A DNA stretch of 64,000 bases from Haliclona indistincta (lineage: Eukaryota > Porifera > Demospongiae > Haplosclerida > Chalinidae): the NCBI GenBank assembly GCA_964017065.1, contig OZ024787.1, positions 10,589,666-10,653,665 of the forward strand, given 5' to 3'. Shown piece by piece: positions 36,005 to 47,471 of this stretch. A program made the translations under genes and the position numbers. The notes under the pieces are model-generated. The model had not been told where the DNA came from and made no database searches. It saw only the letters and a program-made list of their open reading frames with translations. How positions within the stretch are numbered: position 1 is the stretch's first letter; each line of letters begins with the position of its first letter.

Positions 36005-38829
36005 GCAAACATAAAGCTCAATAGCCAGTGGCTAATAGAGAGCAGCAAAAATTAATAAAATAGTAATAAAATACGACTATTATAAATTATGGTAGTGTTA
36101 ACAATAATTTATTATGGTGGGGTATTGTTAATATGTCTACAGACTTGAAAAGAAAAACTGGACAGAGAGAGAGAAGACTTGATAGAAGAGTCGAGAGAGT
36201 TCCATAGAAGAATTGCAGAGGGAAAATAGGATTTAGAGAAGGAACTGGAGCGGGAAAAAATAGGAAGGAAGTTGTTAGGGTCATAGGAGCGAATGGGGTA
36301 GGGAGGACGGGGGTATTTTATGAGAATAGAGGAGCAAGGAAAGTGAGAAGGGTTGTGGGAAATTTTAAAGAGAGATTTTATACTTGAAATTTTGCGGCGA
36401 GAAGAGAGACTAGAAATGTGATGAGAAGAAGAAATAGAGGCAATAGAGTCGGAATCGAATTTAGAAGCGAGATTTAAAGCAAAAGACTGGACAGATTCTA
36501 GTTTATAAGACAGTGTGGAAGAGGAAGGAGACCAGACAGGAGAGCAGTATTCGAGAATTGGACGGACTAATGAAAAATATAAACGAATAATAGAAGAGGA
36601 AGAAGAAAAACGATAAAAATGTCTGAAAATTAAACCTAATACTTTGCGGGACTTTTTACAAATGTGAGAAATGTGCATGGAGAAAGAAAGAGACGGAGTG
36701 AGAAAAACACCTAGATACTTAAAAAAATAAACACGGTCAATAGGGGAGTCAGAGATAAGCAGAGGAGGGAGAGAATTAACAAAAGAGGAGTTAGAGCGTT
36801 GAAAGAACATATATTTACACTTAGAGGGGTTAAGGAAAAGAAAATTAGAAGAGAGCCAAGAAGAAACAGAAGAGAGGTCTGATTGGAGGTTATAAAAATC
36901 ATGAGAGGAGTTAACAGGTTTAAAGATAAATATATCGTCAGCATAGAGGATGAGGTGGCAATTGAGTGAGAGGGAAAGATGAGTGATTCCATTTACATAT
37001 AATATGAAGAGCAGAGCCTTGACATTGTAATGAGAGCAACAGTCATGTTTCTCGTTGCAGATTGTCTCGAATGCTGGAATGGCTTGTGCCTGCCAGATGG
37101 TAATACTCCAAACTGTGCCTTAACTGATAACAATTGTATAGACTATGATGGTGTTGATCGCACAGGACCAATGCTAGCACAACCAGGCAATATGATGCTG
37201 TGTTGCGAGGCTGCAGCAGGATACGTAGACACTGTAAACCTCACACAGATGACACTAGACACAGCGAGCCAGAGTAGCTGTAGTTCTTCATACAATGAAC
37301 AGCCCGAGGGAAACTTTAATGTAGACAATTTCGATACTCTGGGACAGCAAAGACAATACGTTTTCCCATCCATTCAGTTTGGCTGCAAAGGCTGCATCAG
37401 CAACATTACCTTCTACACAAGAAACCAGATACAAGGAGAATCTACAATATTCAATATTCTACTATGGGGCCATTACAGAAATCAGACTGAAAACTCTGAA
37501 GTGTTTGAACTAAAGCAAAACTACTCTGTAAACATGGCAGAATCTTTAACATTCATAGAATGGAATACAGACAGCTACAGCACTACCATCATACTTGGTA
37601 GCAAAAGTGTATGCTTCAATCCAGGCTACGTCTTTGGATTATCTGTTTCTGGCACAAGAGAATTCAATTTGCAGGTCTACAGAGAGAAATCTAACACTAT
37701 GAGCACAGCTGTGTATAGCCGCACTCGATCCCCATGTGAATCTCTGGGAACACTGTACTATCCTAATTCAAATCACATTGGTGGGAACGTCCTAGTTGGT
37801 TTGGGGGTGAGAGAAGAGACAAATACGACTGTCATGATGAATGTATCTAGCACCTTATCAGCCATTAATTCCTTATTAAGTACTGCTGTTACTACTGCTA
37901 CAAATTGCAATACAATGACTAAAGCGTTATCACTATTGTCAACTATAGGATTGCTATCATCTACTACTTGTTTACAAGCCTCTAGCAATGCAATCATTTC
38001 AGCTTCTGTGACGTCAACTATACCATCATCTAGTGCATCTATACAAGCCTCTAGTGATGCAACTGTGACCATTTCAATTACTGTTGGTTTTTTGACAATA
38101 TTTTTGATTTCTACGACAGCATTTATGACCACCATTACAATACTAGTGGTTATCTTGAGAAGAAAGCACAAGAAATCTAAGATTATGGCTCAACAACTAG
38201 CTGCTACTGCCAGCAATCAACAAACAGAAATGCAAGAAAATTACAGTTATGAACAGACTGAGTATGAATTTATAATAAACAACTGCATGTATAATATGTT
38301 CCTGCATGTTTGTTATGTCTGTGAATAATTTCTTCATCTCTGCAGCAGTATCAGTCTTTATGAAAGGATTGATGAAAGAGAAATTGCCGGCCAAGAAGCC
38401 GCTGATAATGTGTTGTTACAGCAGCCTGGAAGTCAAGCTGAGTATGTGCATTACAGTAAAAAATACTAATGAGTATGCGTGTATACATGGTTATTCTTTA
38501 ACTATCTGTATGTTGTGACTACTACATGTTCAGGGATGAAGCCTGTATCTATGATGAAGTACAGGATACACAAGATGATGAGCTACAGCAGAATGATGCA
38601 TACAGTACACAAGTGCTGCAGCTAAAGCAAAATGTGTGCTACGACTCTTTCTTTGGTGAAAACTTCCAACAACAACGGTACAATTATATATATACAAATT
38701 TGCATATGCTGGTTCCTATATCACAGGATGGATGGATATGAACTAGAAACTGATTCTCCGGCTATAGTGCTACAACAGAATGATGCCTACTGTACTGCAC
38801 AAGTACAGTTTCATCAGTTTCAGCATTGA
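35861..38829 (+). CDS. A3: tyrosine-tail single-pass receptor with LINE in intron 1
   Basis: Paralogue of A1 and A2. Exon 1 (35861-35933) encodes a slightly shorter signal peptide (MTARFVLSVLLLAYVST). Intron 1, 54 nt in A1 and A2, is about 1,127 bp here because a LINE fragment with a 56-nt poly(A) inserted; both splice sites survive. Exon 2 (37061 to about 38288) encodes the DCLECWNG start, ectodomain, stalk, membrane segment and RRKHKK. Its donor is canonical (at|gtataa), which supports the matching GC donor in A1 and A2. Tail exons start near 38346 (LYERI), 38534 (IYDEV, DAYSTQ, NVCYDS) and 38728 (YELET, DAYCTA), ending at 38829. All frames are open. Confidence 0.7.
35946..37018 (-). mobile_element. 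5'-truncated non-LTR retrotransposon (LINE)
   Basis: Minus-strand insertion with its 3' poly(A) visible as 56 T on the plus strand (35946-36001). Upstream lies about 1 kb of the end of a reverse-transcriptase ORF: LLFILYVNGI at the truncated 5' edge, the catalytic YADD at 36945-36934, FLFLNPSKCKYMFF, FKYLGVFL, and a C-terminal LVRPILEYCSPVW region. This order is typical of jockey/CR1-like LINEs. The ORF is frameshifted between 36810 and 36711 or shows overlapping frames, so it is inactive. It sits within intron 1 of A3 at the sequence ctatcc|tcgacattg. Confidence 0.9.
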
Positions 38830-39309
38830 TTTCTCTGATAACTAACAATACAGTAATTGTAGTACTATTTTGATGCACTGTAAATAAAAAAACATCTTAT
38901 TTATGGACACACTCAATTTTACTGGTGCGAGCCTGAGCGAGTTCACATCATCCACTGTTGCACACTTGCATGAGGTAAGCTGATTCTAGAAAGTAACTCA
39001 ATTTACTAAATAAACTGGAAGCAGGATTAATGCTGCACAAACAAGGCCTTCAAATCCATCACCTCTCCTCTATTCAATTTCCCACTACACAATCTCATGA
39101 TTAAAAGCTAACAAAAAAATTTGTATAATACAATAATAGAATTTGTATTCTACTATGGTATTTGGTGCAACCAGGTGAAGCGGCTAATTTGATATCATTA
39201 ACAGTCACACATACCAGGCACTTAACTACCTAAGCCCTAGGTACTGAACCGAAACATGAAGGTACACAAGTCATTGTGTTAGTTCTCTGTATTGCTGCTA
39301 CGGTCAAGA

Positions 39310-41202
39310 ATGACAGCAGCTCTTATTAAACTATCTGTGCTGGAAAAGAGAATTGTTGTGATCTCTATGGTGCTTCTTGTTCACTGTTGTTCTCTCAGTC
39401 TGTCTGGTAAGTTGATGAAACTAGCTACATAACTATAATCACTGTAAGTATGCAGCACCAAACTGTTCTACTGGCTTTCCTAATGTGCCTAAAAATACAA
39501 CTCAGTTTCTCACAAATGAAGATGGGGCAATATGGACTGGTCTACAGGCTGTAATTCCTGACATGAAGTTCACATGCAGTGGTGTGATCACAGGCTGGAC
39601 TGGATGGTTCACATTAAATCAGAATTTTCAAGTTACACAGTCTGTGAGATTACAAGTATGGCGTCCTTCTTGTACAGAAGATCAAGAACTAGAGCTGGTT
39701 GGAACCAATCTTGTATTAGTTCTGCATGATGACAATAGGATGTTTTATGAAGTCAACCAAAACATTTCAGAGGCAAAGAGAATAGCATTTCAACCAGGAG
39801 ATGTGATTGGGTTTCAGGTACTGAACCCAACGGGCACTGCAGAGCCAGCAACGCCTCTTATATCAAACAGCTCAGATATGACAATGTACCACACTAGCTT
39901 CACTTATCAACAACCAACCAAACTATCACTGTGTGATTCTGAGGTCAGTACGCTCAAGGGAATACAGCCACAGGTATCACCAATAGTTGGTAAGTATCTC
40001 TTAATGAAGAAATGATAATTTTATTTACTTTAATTTATTTATGCATTCACAGAAATATCTAACCAAACTCAACAGCCACCATGTGCAGGTTTTCTGGTCT
40101 CCTCTTGTTTATCAAGAAGCACACAACAATTAGCTGAACTCACTCCAACAGTTGAAAGTGCTATCCCTACCCCATATGCAACACCAGAGTCGGAGTCCCA
40201 ATTGCAAACAGCAGGCATATTGGTTGCTGTTTTAGTCTTGCTAGTTGCTATATTAGCTGTGGCTACTGTGAGCACTGTTGTGTGTGTCATTAGATACCTG
40301 TATACGAGTAAGTTCAGTTTTAAGCACATACATGTACATGCAGTCACATAGTCACACAGTCACTGTAAATGTATCATAGTACATACCATGTACGTCTGCA
40401 TCTGACACTGAAGTGCTAAGTATTAATTAGTATGATTGTATTAACAAAAATGTAAATCATAAATCATAGCATCGTGATGTTAGTTTTGAAAGAGTTGAAC
40501 CCCATAGTATGTTCATGCTGTATTTGGAGTTGTATGGGTTAACTGCATAGAGACAATTATATTACATGTAATTATTATAGCAAGAAATGATGAAATTGCG
40601 GTTCAGCATCCATTAGCTGCGGTGAATAACATTTATACTACCACTGCTGAGCAAACCGCACAATTGCAAGAGAATGTTTTCAACCAACGGTAAGTTGTCT
40701 GCAGTAATCATTAATATTTCGTCATAAATTCCTAATCAATCAATCAGTTACTGTACGTCATTAATAATCAATTATATCTAACACACAATAATGCTCTGAA
40801 TTTTGTTTATCATCTGTAAATGAATTCACAAACATTTACGAAAGCATTGATGGAAGTGAAATTGATGCTGAACAATTGTGATAGTGTGTAGTGTTACAGC
40901 AAAACAATGCCTATAAAGCTAGCTCTCAGCAAGTGCTGTAGCGGTTACAGCAAAATTCGATGTCTTCTGTCACTACATCCCGTGAAAATTTGCAGCTGCA
41001 GTATGTATATGTACAATATTGCTGAGTTAATAATACTCTCAGAATACTCTTAATATTTATGCATTACTATTATTGTAAAACTAACTTTTATAATACACAA
41101 GAAAACATTGTTAACAATAATGCTGATAATTGTTTCTAATTTGCATACAGGATAAGTGAAGAAGATACTCGACCTAATTCAGAGTGCTACCGGAACACAT
41201 AG
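39310..41202 (+). CDS. E3: intact single-domain tyrosine-tail receptor
   Basis: Five exons: 39310-39406 (signal peptide, MTAALIKLSVLEKR then VISMVLLVHCC), 39456-39989 (ectodomain: MKFTCSGVITGWTGWF, VRLQVWRP, FQPGDVIGFQVLNP), 40053-40307 (short stalk, membrane segment GILVAVLVLLVAILAVATV), 40581-40689 (NDEIAVQHP, NIYTTT, NVFNQR) and 41151-41202 (ISEEDTRPNSECYRNT). An intact-looking module between exons 4 and 5 (about 40836-40882, NIYESIDGSEI) ends in a stop and is either an alternative 3' end or dead. Ectodomain core and FxPGD motif match receptors B and C. The tail is poorer in tyrosines than in A, B and C. Confidence 0.68.
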
Positions 41203-41462
41203 ATAGCTACGTGTATTACTGATAGGCACTACGATTTATTATAATTTATGCCGCTTGATTTTACTTATCTATACATGTAGCTACTGTGTACTGTAAGCAT
41301 TAATATAAAAGGCTATTATAATAGTGCATGATTTTCGTGTTGTTTCATGTAGATTTTTACTGGATTTTTATATTAAGTTTGTCAGTGCACTACATAAAAT
41401 AGGGTGAATAAATAATTAACCCACAAAATTTTCTTATTGAACTAATCACTATAATAATATAA

Positions 41463-43123
41463 ACATGGCGGACGCCCAGTCCCTGCGTGCCCAGCGACGA
41501 GCCGCCTGACGCCCTGGTTCCCTGCAGTCTTACGCCTGTGTTGTCCAACTCGCAAATCAGGCGGATTGCTGTAAACAGAGAGATCGCCAGGGCTAAGTTA
41601 GCTGCTAGCAGATCTCGCGCTTCAACTAGCTCCAGCTGCAACGAAACTGTCTCGGGTCCATCGCCATCCTCACCCTCGTCTTCTCTTCCTTCTCAAGATA
41701 ATGATCCTCCTCCTGACTTTCTACAATCCAACGCTCCTAGTGCTCCAGACCCTCGCCGCCGTTCTTGCAAATGCTGTCAAACCGGGAGATGTGTTAGATG
41801 CTCCTCAGCGTCACAGCCGGTCGCAGATGTGTAGGCTGCTACCCCTCACGATCCGGATCCTGCTCTAACTTGAACCACCCTACCAACAATCCTGATCCCG
41901 CCAACTCAAGCTCAGTGTCCCGACCCAGCATCCAGCAGCCGCCAGCCTGCACCAGTTCCAGCTGCCAAGACGAACCGCCGGACATTTCTTCTTTGAGCCC
42001 CGCCCCCGTCGTGCTGTCAGTGAATCAGCCTCCCACGCGTAGCTCTCCAGCTCCCGCTCAGCCTCATACGGTCTCCCCTGCCGTCTTGAGCTCTCCACCA
42101 CCCTCTAATCTGCCCCCTTTCTCCTCGATTTTCTCGTCCAAGCCTCCCACCCTCCACCATATTCCTAAGGGTGCTCGTGACAAATGGTCCGTCACTTTTT
42201 CTTCGACTCTCAGCGCGGTTTCCTCGTGCCCATCTGACCTAGATAGTTGGAAGCGGCTCTTCATGCTGCCATCCTGCATCCTCTGTGCCCCAGCTGACAG
42301 CCGGTTACAGTGGCGGGTCATCACACAAAAAATCAAGAACAGGCTTACCCGCTGGTCGAACGGGGACATACCCAATCTCTGGGCAGAAGTTCTCTCTCTT
42401 CATTCTCAGGTGGCCAGCAGTCGCAGAGGTCGAAGGCGCCAAACTATTTCCGACCACTCTCAACCAACGGCTCGCAGGGTAATCAAGGCTGCCGAGGACG
42501 GTCAATTCCACAAAGCAATGCAGCTTCTCCAATCAGAAGGGCTGGCTCCCGTGTCTGAGTCAACCAAAGAGGCACTCTTGTCCAAGCATCCAGACGTGCC
42601 CCTCCCACCAGCTTTCTCCACCCCTACTCCTCCCTCCTCTTCAATACCAGAGACTGTCATTCAAAAGTCTCTTATTTCCTTCCCTAAAGGGTCCGCCCCT
42701 GGTCCCTCAGGGCTCAGACATTCTCACATCTCAGACGCCCTGTCATGTTCTTCCCCTCATCGTGCTTCCTCCTTTCTTTCCCACTTGACGGCCTTCATCA
42801 ACCTTCTGATCTCTGGGGACATTCCTTCTGTCGTTCGTCCTTACATAAGCTGTGCTGCTCTAATTGCCGTCAAAAAAAAGAATGGTGGCATCCGTCCCAT
42901 TGCAGTGGGCGAAATATTCCGTCGTCTTGCCTCCAAGTGTCTGTGCAGCTTACACCGCTCTTACATTGCCAGTACTTTGCCTCCTCTACAGGTAGGAGTT
43001 GGTGTGTCCAATGGATGTGAAGCCGTAGTTCATTCAGTCAACAAGATCCTGCAGGATGACTCTATTCCCGCGGACAATAAGTGGGTGCTGATGGTGGACT
43101 TCTCCAATGCATTCAATAACATT
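41463..43123 (+). mobile_element. Reverse-transcriptase element, cut by assembly gap
   Basis: GC-rich insert breaking the AT-rich unit 3 sequence. The first frame (41487-41834) is Ser/Pro-rich and ends with a Cys cluster (CKCCQTGRCVRC). The second frame (from about 41798) continues the Cys cluster (GRRCVGCYPSRSGSC), so one indel splits an original single ORF. It then has a Pro-rich linker and a reverse transcriptase: SAPGPSGLRHSHI, KKNGGIRPIAVGEIFRRL, and MVDFSNAFNNI at the gap edge. The motif set fits a retroelement RT; the subclass cannot be fixed because the YxDD part lies in the 200-N gap. Inactive copy. Confidence 0.82.
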
Positions 43124-43323
43124 NNNNNNNNNNNNNNNNNNNNNNNNNNNNNNNNNNNNNNNNNNNNNNNNNNNNNNNNNNNNNNNNNNNNNNNNNNNNN
43201 NNNNNNNNNNNNNNNNNNNNNNNNNNNNNNNNNNNNNNNNNNNNNNNNNNNNNNNNNNNNNNNNNNNNNNNNNNNNNNNNNNNNNNNNNNNNNNNNNNNN
43301 NNNNNNNNNNNNNNNNNNNNNNN
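43124..43323. other. Assembly gap (200 N)
   Basis: Exactly 200 N, the usual placeholder for a gap of unknown size. It removes the 3' part of the retroelement, so the distance between 43123 and 43324 is not reliable. Confidence 0.98.
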
Positions 43324-43368
43324 AACTATCCAAGCCGGCTCTCGTAAAAGAAAATGAAGATAATTTTT

Positions 43369-43397
43369 ATGCCTCGGAGGGCGGAGCCACGAGGCAT
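43369..43397. repeat. Short palindromic GC-rich repeat, copy 3 of 3
   Basis: ATGCCTCG ... CGAGGCAT, followed by actgtaaagtcaggg, the empty form of the insertion site of the 31438-33210 transposon. See also 17575-17603 and 31401-31429. Confidence 0.6.
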
Positions 43398-43479
43398 ACT
43401 GTAAAGTCAGGGCGGTACGACGGGAGGTGGTAAAACCAGGAATGGGGAAATGGGGAATAAACGGAAACGAGGAAATAAA

Positions 43480-44160
43480 TCATAAATCATAGCATCGTGA
43501 TGTTAGTTTTGAAAAAGTTGAACCCCATATGTTCATGTATTTGGAGTTGTGTGGGTTAACTGCATAGATTTTAACAGAAAATTATATTACATGTAAATAT
43601 TATAGCAAGAAATGATGAAATTGCGGTTCAGCATCACTTATACTACCACTGCTGAGCAAACTGCACAATTGCAAGAGAATGTTTTCAACCAACGGTAAGT
43701 TCTCTGCAGTAATCATTAATATTTCGTCATAAATTCCTAATCAATCAATCAGTTACTTTACGTCATTAATAATTATGTCTAACACACAATAATAATTTTA
43801 TTTACCTTCTGTAAAAGAATTCACAAACATTTACTAAAGCATTGACGGAAGTGAAATTGACGCTGAACAATTGTGGTAGTGTGTAGTGTTACAGCAAAAC
43901 AATGCCTATAAAGCTAGCTCTCAGCAAATGCTGTAACGGTTACAGCAAAATGCGGTGTCTTCTGTCACTCCATCCCATGAAAATTAGCAGCTGCAGTATG
44001 TGTATGTACAATATTGCTGAGTTAATTAATGTTTTATTATTGTTAAAATACACAAAACATTGTTAATGATGATAAGGCTAATAATTGTTTCCGATTTGCA
44101 TACAGGATAAGTGAAGAAGATACTCGACCTAATTCAGAGTTTTACCGGAACACATAGATA
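43480..44160 (+). pseudogene. E4: tail-end fragment of a receptor E copy
   Basis: Matches the region from the end of E exon 3's intron through the last exon. The NDEIAVQH exon (about 43606-43695) has a deletion that turns the continuation into YYHC followed by a stop. The IYESIDGSEID segment is altered (43845 on), and the final exon (about 44106-44157, ISEEDTRPNSEFYRNT) is recognisable. With the E3 gene ending at 41202, this is a second, partial E copy on the far side of the retroelement and the gap; it could be a duplication or an assembly effect. Confidence 0.65.
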
Positions 44161-44975
44161 GCTACATGTACTGTATTATTGATAGGCACTATGATTCATT
44201 ATGATTAATTTTATGCCGCTTGATTTTACTTATCTATAGCTGCTGTGTACATGATTATTGTGTTGTAGTTATGTGATCTACTTACTTCTCATGTTTTCCT
44301 TCTTCGTATCACACGATTTGATTTCATTGTAGCAAGTACATGTATATTGAAAATTCCAAAGTATGTCCCAGAGTAACTTAAATTAATTTTTACTCATGTG
44401 TGATTGCTCATCTGCTGTACTGTGTGACCTGTGCCATAACATGCATGTTTAAGATGAAAGGTAAGTAATAAAGCCTAAACTGCTAACACATAATTGCTCT
44501 TGGAGATCTGAAGCAGAGATTGTAGAGATTCTAGTCTTCAATTTGTGCAATGTTACTGAGCCAATCAGCTCTCTGGCGATCAGGTGCAACTTGTCTGTAC
44601 AAGAAAGACTATATTCCATGAGAAGAATCAGCTCACATGCGACTGAGATATGTCATTGACCACAGACACTTTGTCATAATTATGCTTGCATTTAGAATCA
44701 ACACAAGAATTGATATTGCTATTCTATACATGTATACCAAACTGGCAGCATTATAAGATGGCAGAGATAAACACTAGCAAGGCTAAGATAAACACCTGTT
44801 GTTTACGCTTGAAATTGACTTGAGTTTTGTGTTATTCCTTTATTTTGATAAAGTTTGTATAAATCATATTTGTGATGGACTATCAACAATGTACGTAACA
44901 CAATACTATTGTATGATAATTAAAGCACCTCATGTACATGTCTATAGCTGCTGTTGCTGGCTTACATACATAATG
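44161..44975. other. End of the tandem array and transporter 3' flank
   Basis: The segment to about 44,620 is homologous to 24120-24660 and marks the last trace of the array. Beyond it the sequence is unique and includes the 3' flank of the minus-strand transporter. No gene seen. Confidence 0.5.
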
Positions 44976-46580
44976 TTATTTGACAGTGACAGTATTAGTT
45001 TTGTACATTTTAGCAATTTCTCTCATATATTCCTCCTCTTGGTCTAAGTATCTCTCATAATGTTCCTCTGCTATGGCTTGCACATTGACGTGCCTCTCCC
45101 TTTCTCTCAGCTTGTATCGCTTGGCAGCAATAGTGAAGAGTACTAGTGACAGTATTAGGATAATTAATAACACCAGGTAGTAGTAGAACCCACAACTAGG
45201 AAAGGCGTTGTTGAAGTGTCTAAACAAAGCATGTAATCCATAGTTTATTACTATGGCAAAACACAGTAACGTGAACAAGACCCCCATCATAACTCCTCGC
45301 ATGCTTTGAGGACTTTGAGCCAGAACAAATACTATTAAATTAACTGAAATTATAGCACCTCCTACTCCAAACACGATGTCTGATAATATCAACCAGTAGA
45401 GTGGGATTGAAATAGTGATGTGCTCAGCAGAATATGCATCAAACATACAGTGAGTGTTGTTGCTGTCAAGGTGTCCGATTGTATCCATAGTAAGGTTAGA
45501 TAGAGTGCTTATGAAGATCATAGCTAACCCTATTCCAGCTCTTTTTAATAAGCTTTGGAAATTATTGTGTAGCAGTGGAAACAGGATAAAGCGATATACT
45601 GGAAGCATAATAACTCCTGATGCATATAATGACAATTTGCGCAGTCGTTTTATACAAGGAATTAGTCTCTTATCTGTTGTGATTACATGGATTTGGAAGT
45701 AATCCCCAAATTCCAGGTCATTAGCAACTAGAAGTGCTCCAAATGCACTTAATATCAGCAGCAGCAGTCGCAAAATAGTCTTCACATTCTCCACTTCTTC
45801 TTCTGTGAATGGTCCACCAAATTTGTGTTTGCCATAGTCTAAACGTGATGGCTCTTCCTCGTCTATGTAGGTGAAGGCACTGCGGTGCTCAGGGTACTTG
45901 GTCTTTCGAGCATAGTTGAGCACTTTGAAAATAGTCTTAAAGGGATTGCTTCTCTTGTAGTGGATATCAAGCCATTTATGACAAAGACAGTCTGTAATCG
46001 CTATCACTGATAAACTAAGGATACTAAACGACAGATAAAAATATAAAATATTCTGTTGTTGTGTGACAATGGAGAGACATATGGGAAGACTTTGTGCAGT
46101 TACACCAACTGCGATAGCCCAGCAGTACCACTGGATTGCAGCACTAATGTCATCAGCTGAGGCTCCTATCATTTGGTCTACTATGAATGGCAATGAGCTA
46201 ATATAGAATGTACCACTGCCAAAAGCAGCAACAGACAATGATAGGCACATTGCAACAAAGGCTGCCACTGTCCAGTCAAACTGTAGCATTACAAGCGATG
46301 TCAAGATACCCAAGTGTGAAACAGTTAATAGGACATTTCCAATGGTTATAGCTCGATATCTTCCTAGCAAATATTCACTAATCCATCCAGCGCTTAAAAA
46401 CAGAACTGCCGTTGCACCATACCATTGATTTAGATGACTGATAAACTCTTGATTTTGAAAGGGAAGCAATCGAATCAAGTTGACGCCAATACTCCAGGTA
46501 GCAAAACTCATCAGTGCACTCCATACTAGAAGTAGTGCTGTACCTTGAGAAAATGGCTTACAACATTTGTTTTCAGTCAT
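44976..46580 (-). CDS. POT/SLC15-like peptide transporter family protein
   Basis: Intronless ORF of 534 codons with about 11-12 hydrophobic segments. The N-terminal half has the POT/NRT1-PTR layout: NQWYGATAVLFLSAGWISEYLLGRY, then SGTFYISSLPFIVDQMIG, then a third segment starting AIQWYCWAIAVG, which corresponds to the family's G-x-G-x-x-x-x-x-F-x-x-D-Q signature. The proton-coupling E-x-x-E-R motif expected in helix 1 is replaced by ALMSFATWSIGV, so transport may be uncoupled or substrate-divergent. A basic/acidic cytosolic tail ends the protein. It would move di/tripeptides or related solutes across plasma or lysosomal membrane. The lone copy sits just outside the receptor array. The start at 46580 has MTENKCCKPFSQG. 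Confidence 0.7.
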   Translation of the reverse strand: MTENKCCKPFSQGTALLLVWSALMSFATWSIGVNLIRLLPFQNQEFISHLNQWYGATAVLFLSAGWISEYLLGRYRAITIGNVLLTVSHLGILTSLVMLQFDWTVAAFVAMCLSLSVAAFGSGTFYISSLPFIVDQMIGASADDISAAIQWYCWAIAVGVTAQSLPICLSIVTQQQNILYFYLSFSILSLSVIAITDCLCHKWLDIHYKRSNPFKTIFKVLNYARKTKYPEHRSAFTYIDEEEPSRLDYGKHKFGGPFTEEEVENVKTILRLLLLILSAFGALLVANDLEFGDYFQIHVITTDKRLIPCIKRLRKLSLYASGVIMLPVYRFILFPLLHNNFQSLLKRAGIGLAMIFISTLSNLTMDTIGHLDSNNTHCMFDAYSAEHITISIPLYWLILSDIVFGVGGAIISVNLIVFVLAQSPQSMRGVMMGVLFTLLCFAIVINYGLHALFRHFNNAFPSCGFYYYLVLLIILILSLVLFTIAAKRYKLRERERHVNVQAIAEEHYERYLDQEEEYMREIAKMYKTNTVTVK

Positions 46581-47471
46581 TTTGCCTTCACCTAATGCTT
46601 AAGGTATCCTTGAATGTACAAATATTTAAAGGAAGCGCTTTGTTACATCAATGTGCATTGTTGCTCATTTGGACATTTTTTACGGAAAACATGCAGTTGT
46701 GATATTATATTGCGCGTGCTTTGTTTAAGGCTGGTTTACAATAATGATAATTATGATACCAGCTGCAGACTTTTGCGTAGCAACTGGTAGTCAATACTTT
46801 TTGATTCAGCAATGACTACATATTTCACCCAATAGTGTAAGGAGATTGAAAAAATGTGAACAAATCTCCGGTGAACAGGAGTGAGTTGTGTGTTCAATCA
46901 GTGTCCATTATTTCAGGGCCGGCTTTCATATGAGCTGAGAATACTGTAGTTGAGGTAGGGTGTGGTCACATGAGCATTGCACTCAAATACTAACATTAAA
47001 TTGTATTCTTAGAATACAAACATAAAGTTCTAATCAATCTTCTTGCAGAAATTTCTATGTCATCTTCATAATAATTTATTATGTACTAATGCATTCAATC
47101 CTAGTCTAGTCGCTAGCCCATTCCTAACGAAAGAGGGTTAGCCACAATCCCTGATCACCCCTCGTGAAGAATGTACAAGGTAGTGTCACTACAATATGTA
47201 TAAAATTTTTCCTGTTTGTGTGTGCGCGCGTGTTCTAGATTGTTCTCGAGTGCACTCGAATATGACGTCATTCTTTCTCGAAGTGATCACTCGAATCATG
47301 GCGAACTTTCGATGGTGTTCGAGATTGCCCTCTGCTTCAGCACTGCTGATCCGCAGCAATATAAATACAGCCGGGTCACCGAAAAGGATCATAGCTACAG
47401 CTTGACTACTACTGCAAACCGAAGAAGACTTTCCTGAACACTTTCAATTCAACTCGCATCGATCGACAAAG
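46581..47471. other. Intergenic between divergent transporter and PB1 gene
   Basis: About 890 bp between two head-to-head genes, so it should contain both promoters. No ORF of note. GC content rises close to the PB1 gene start. Confidence 0.45.
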
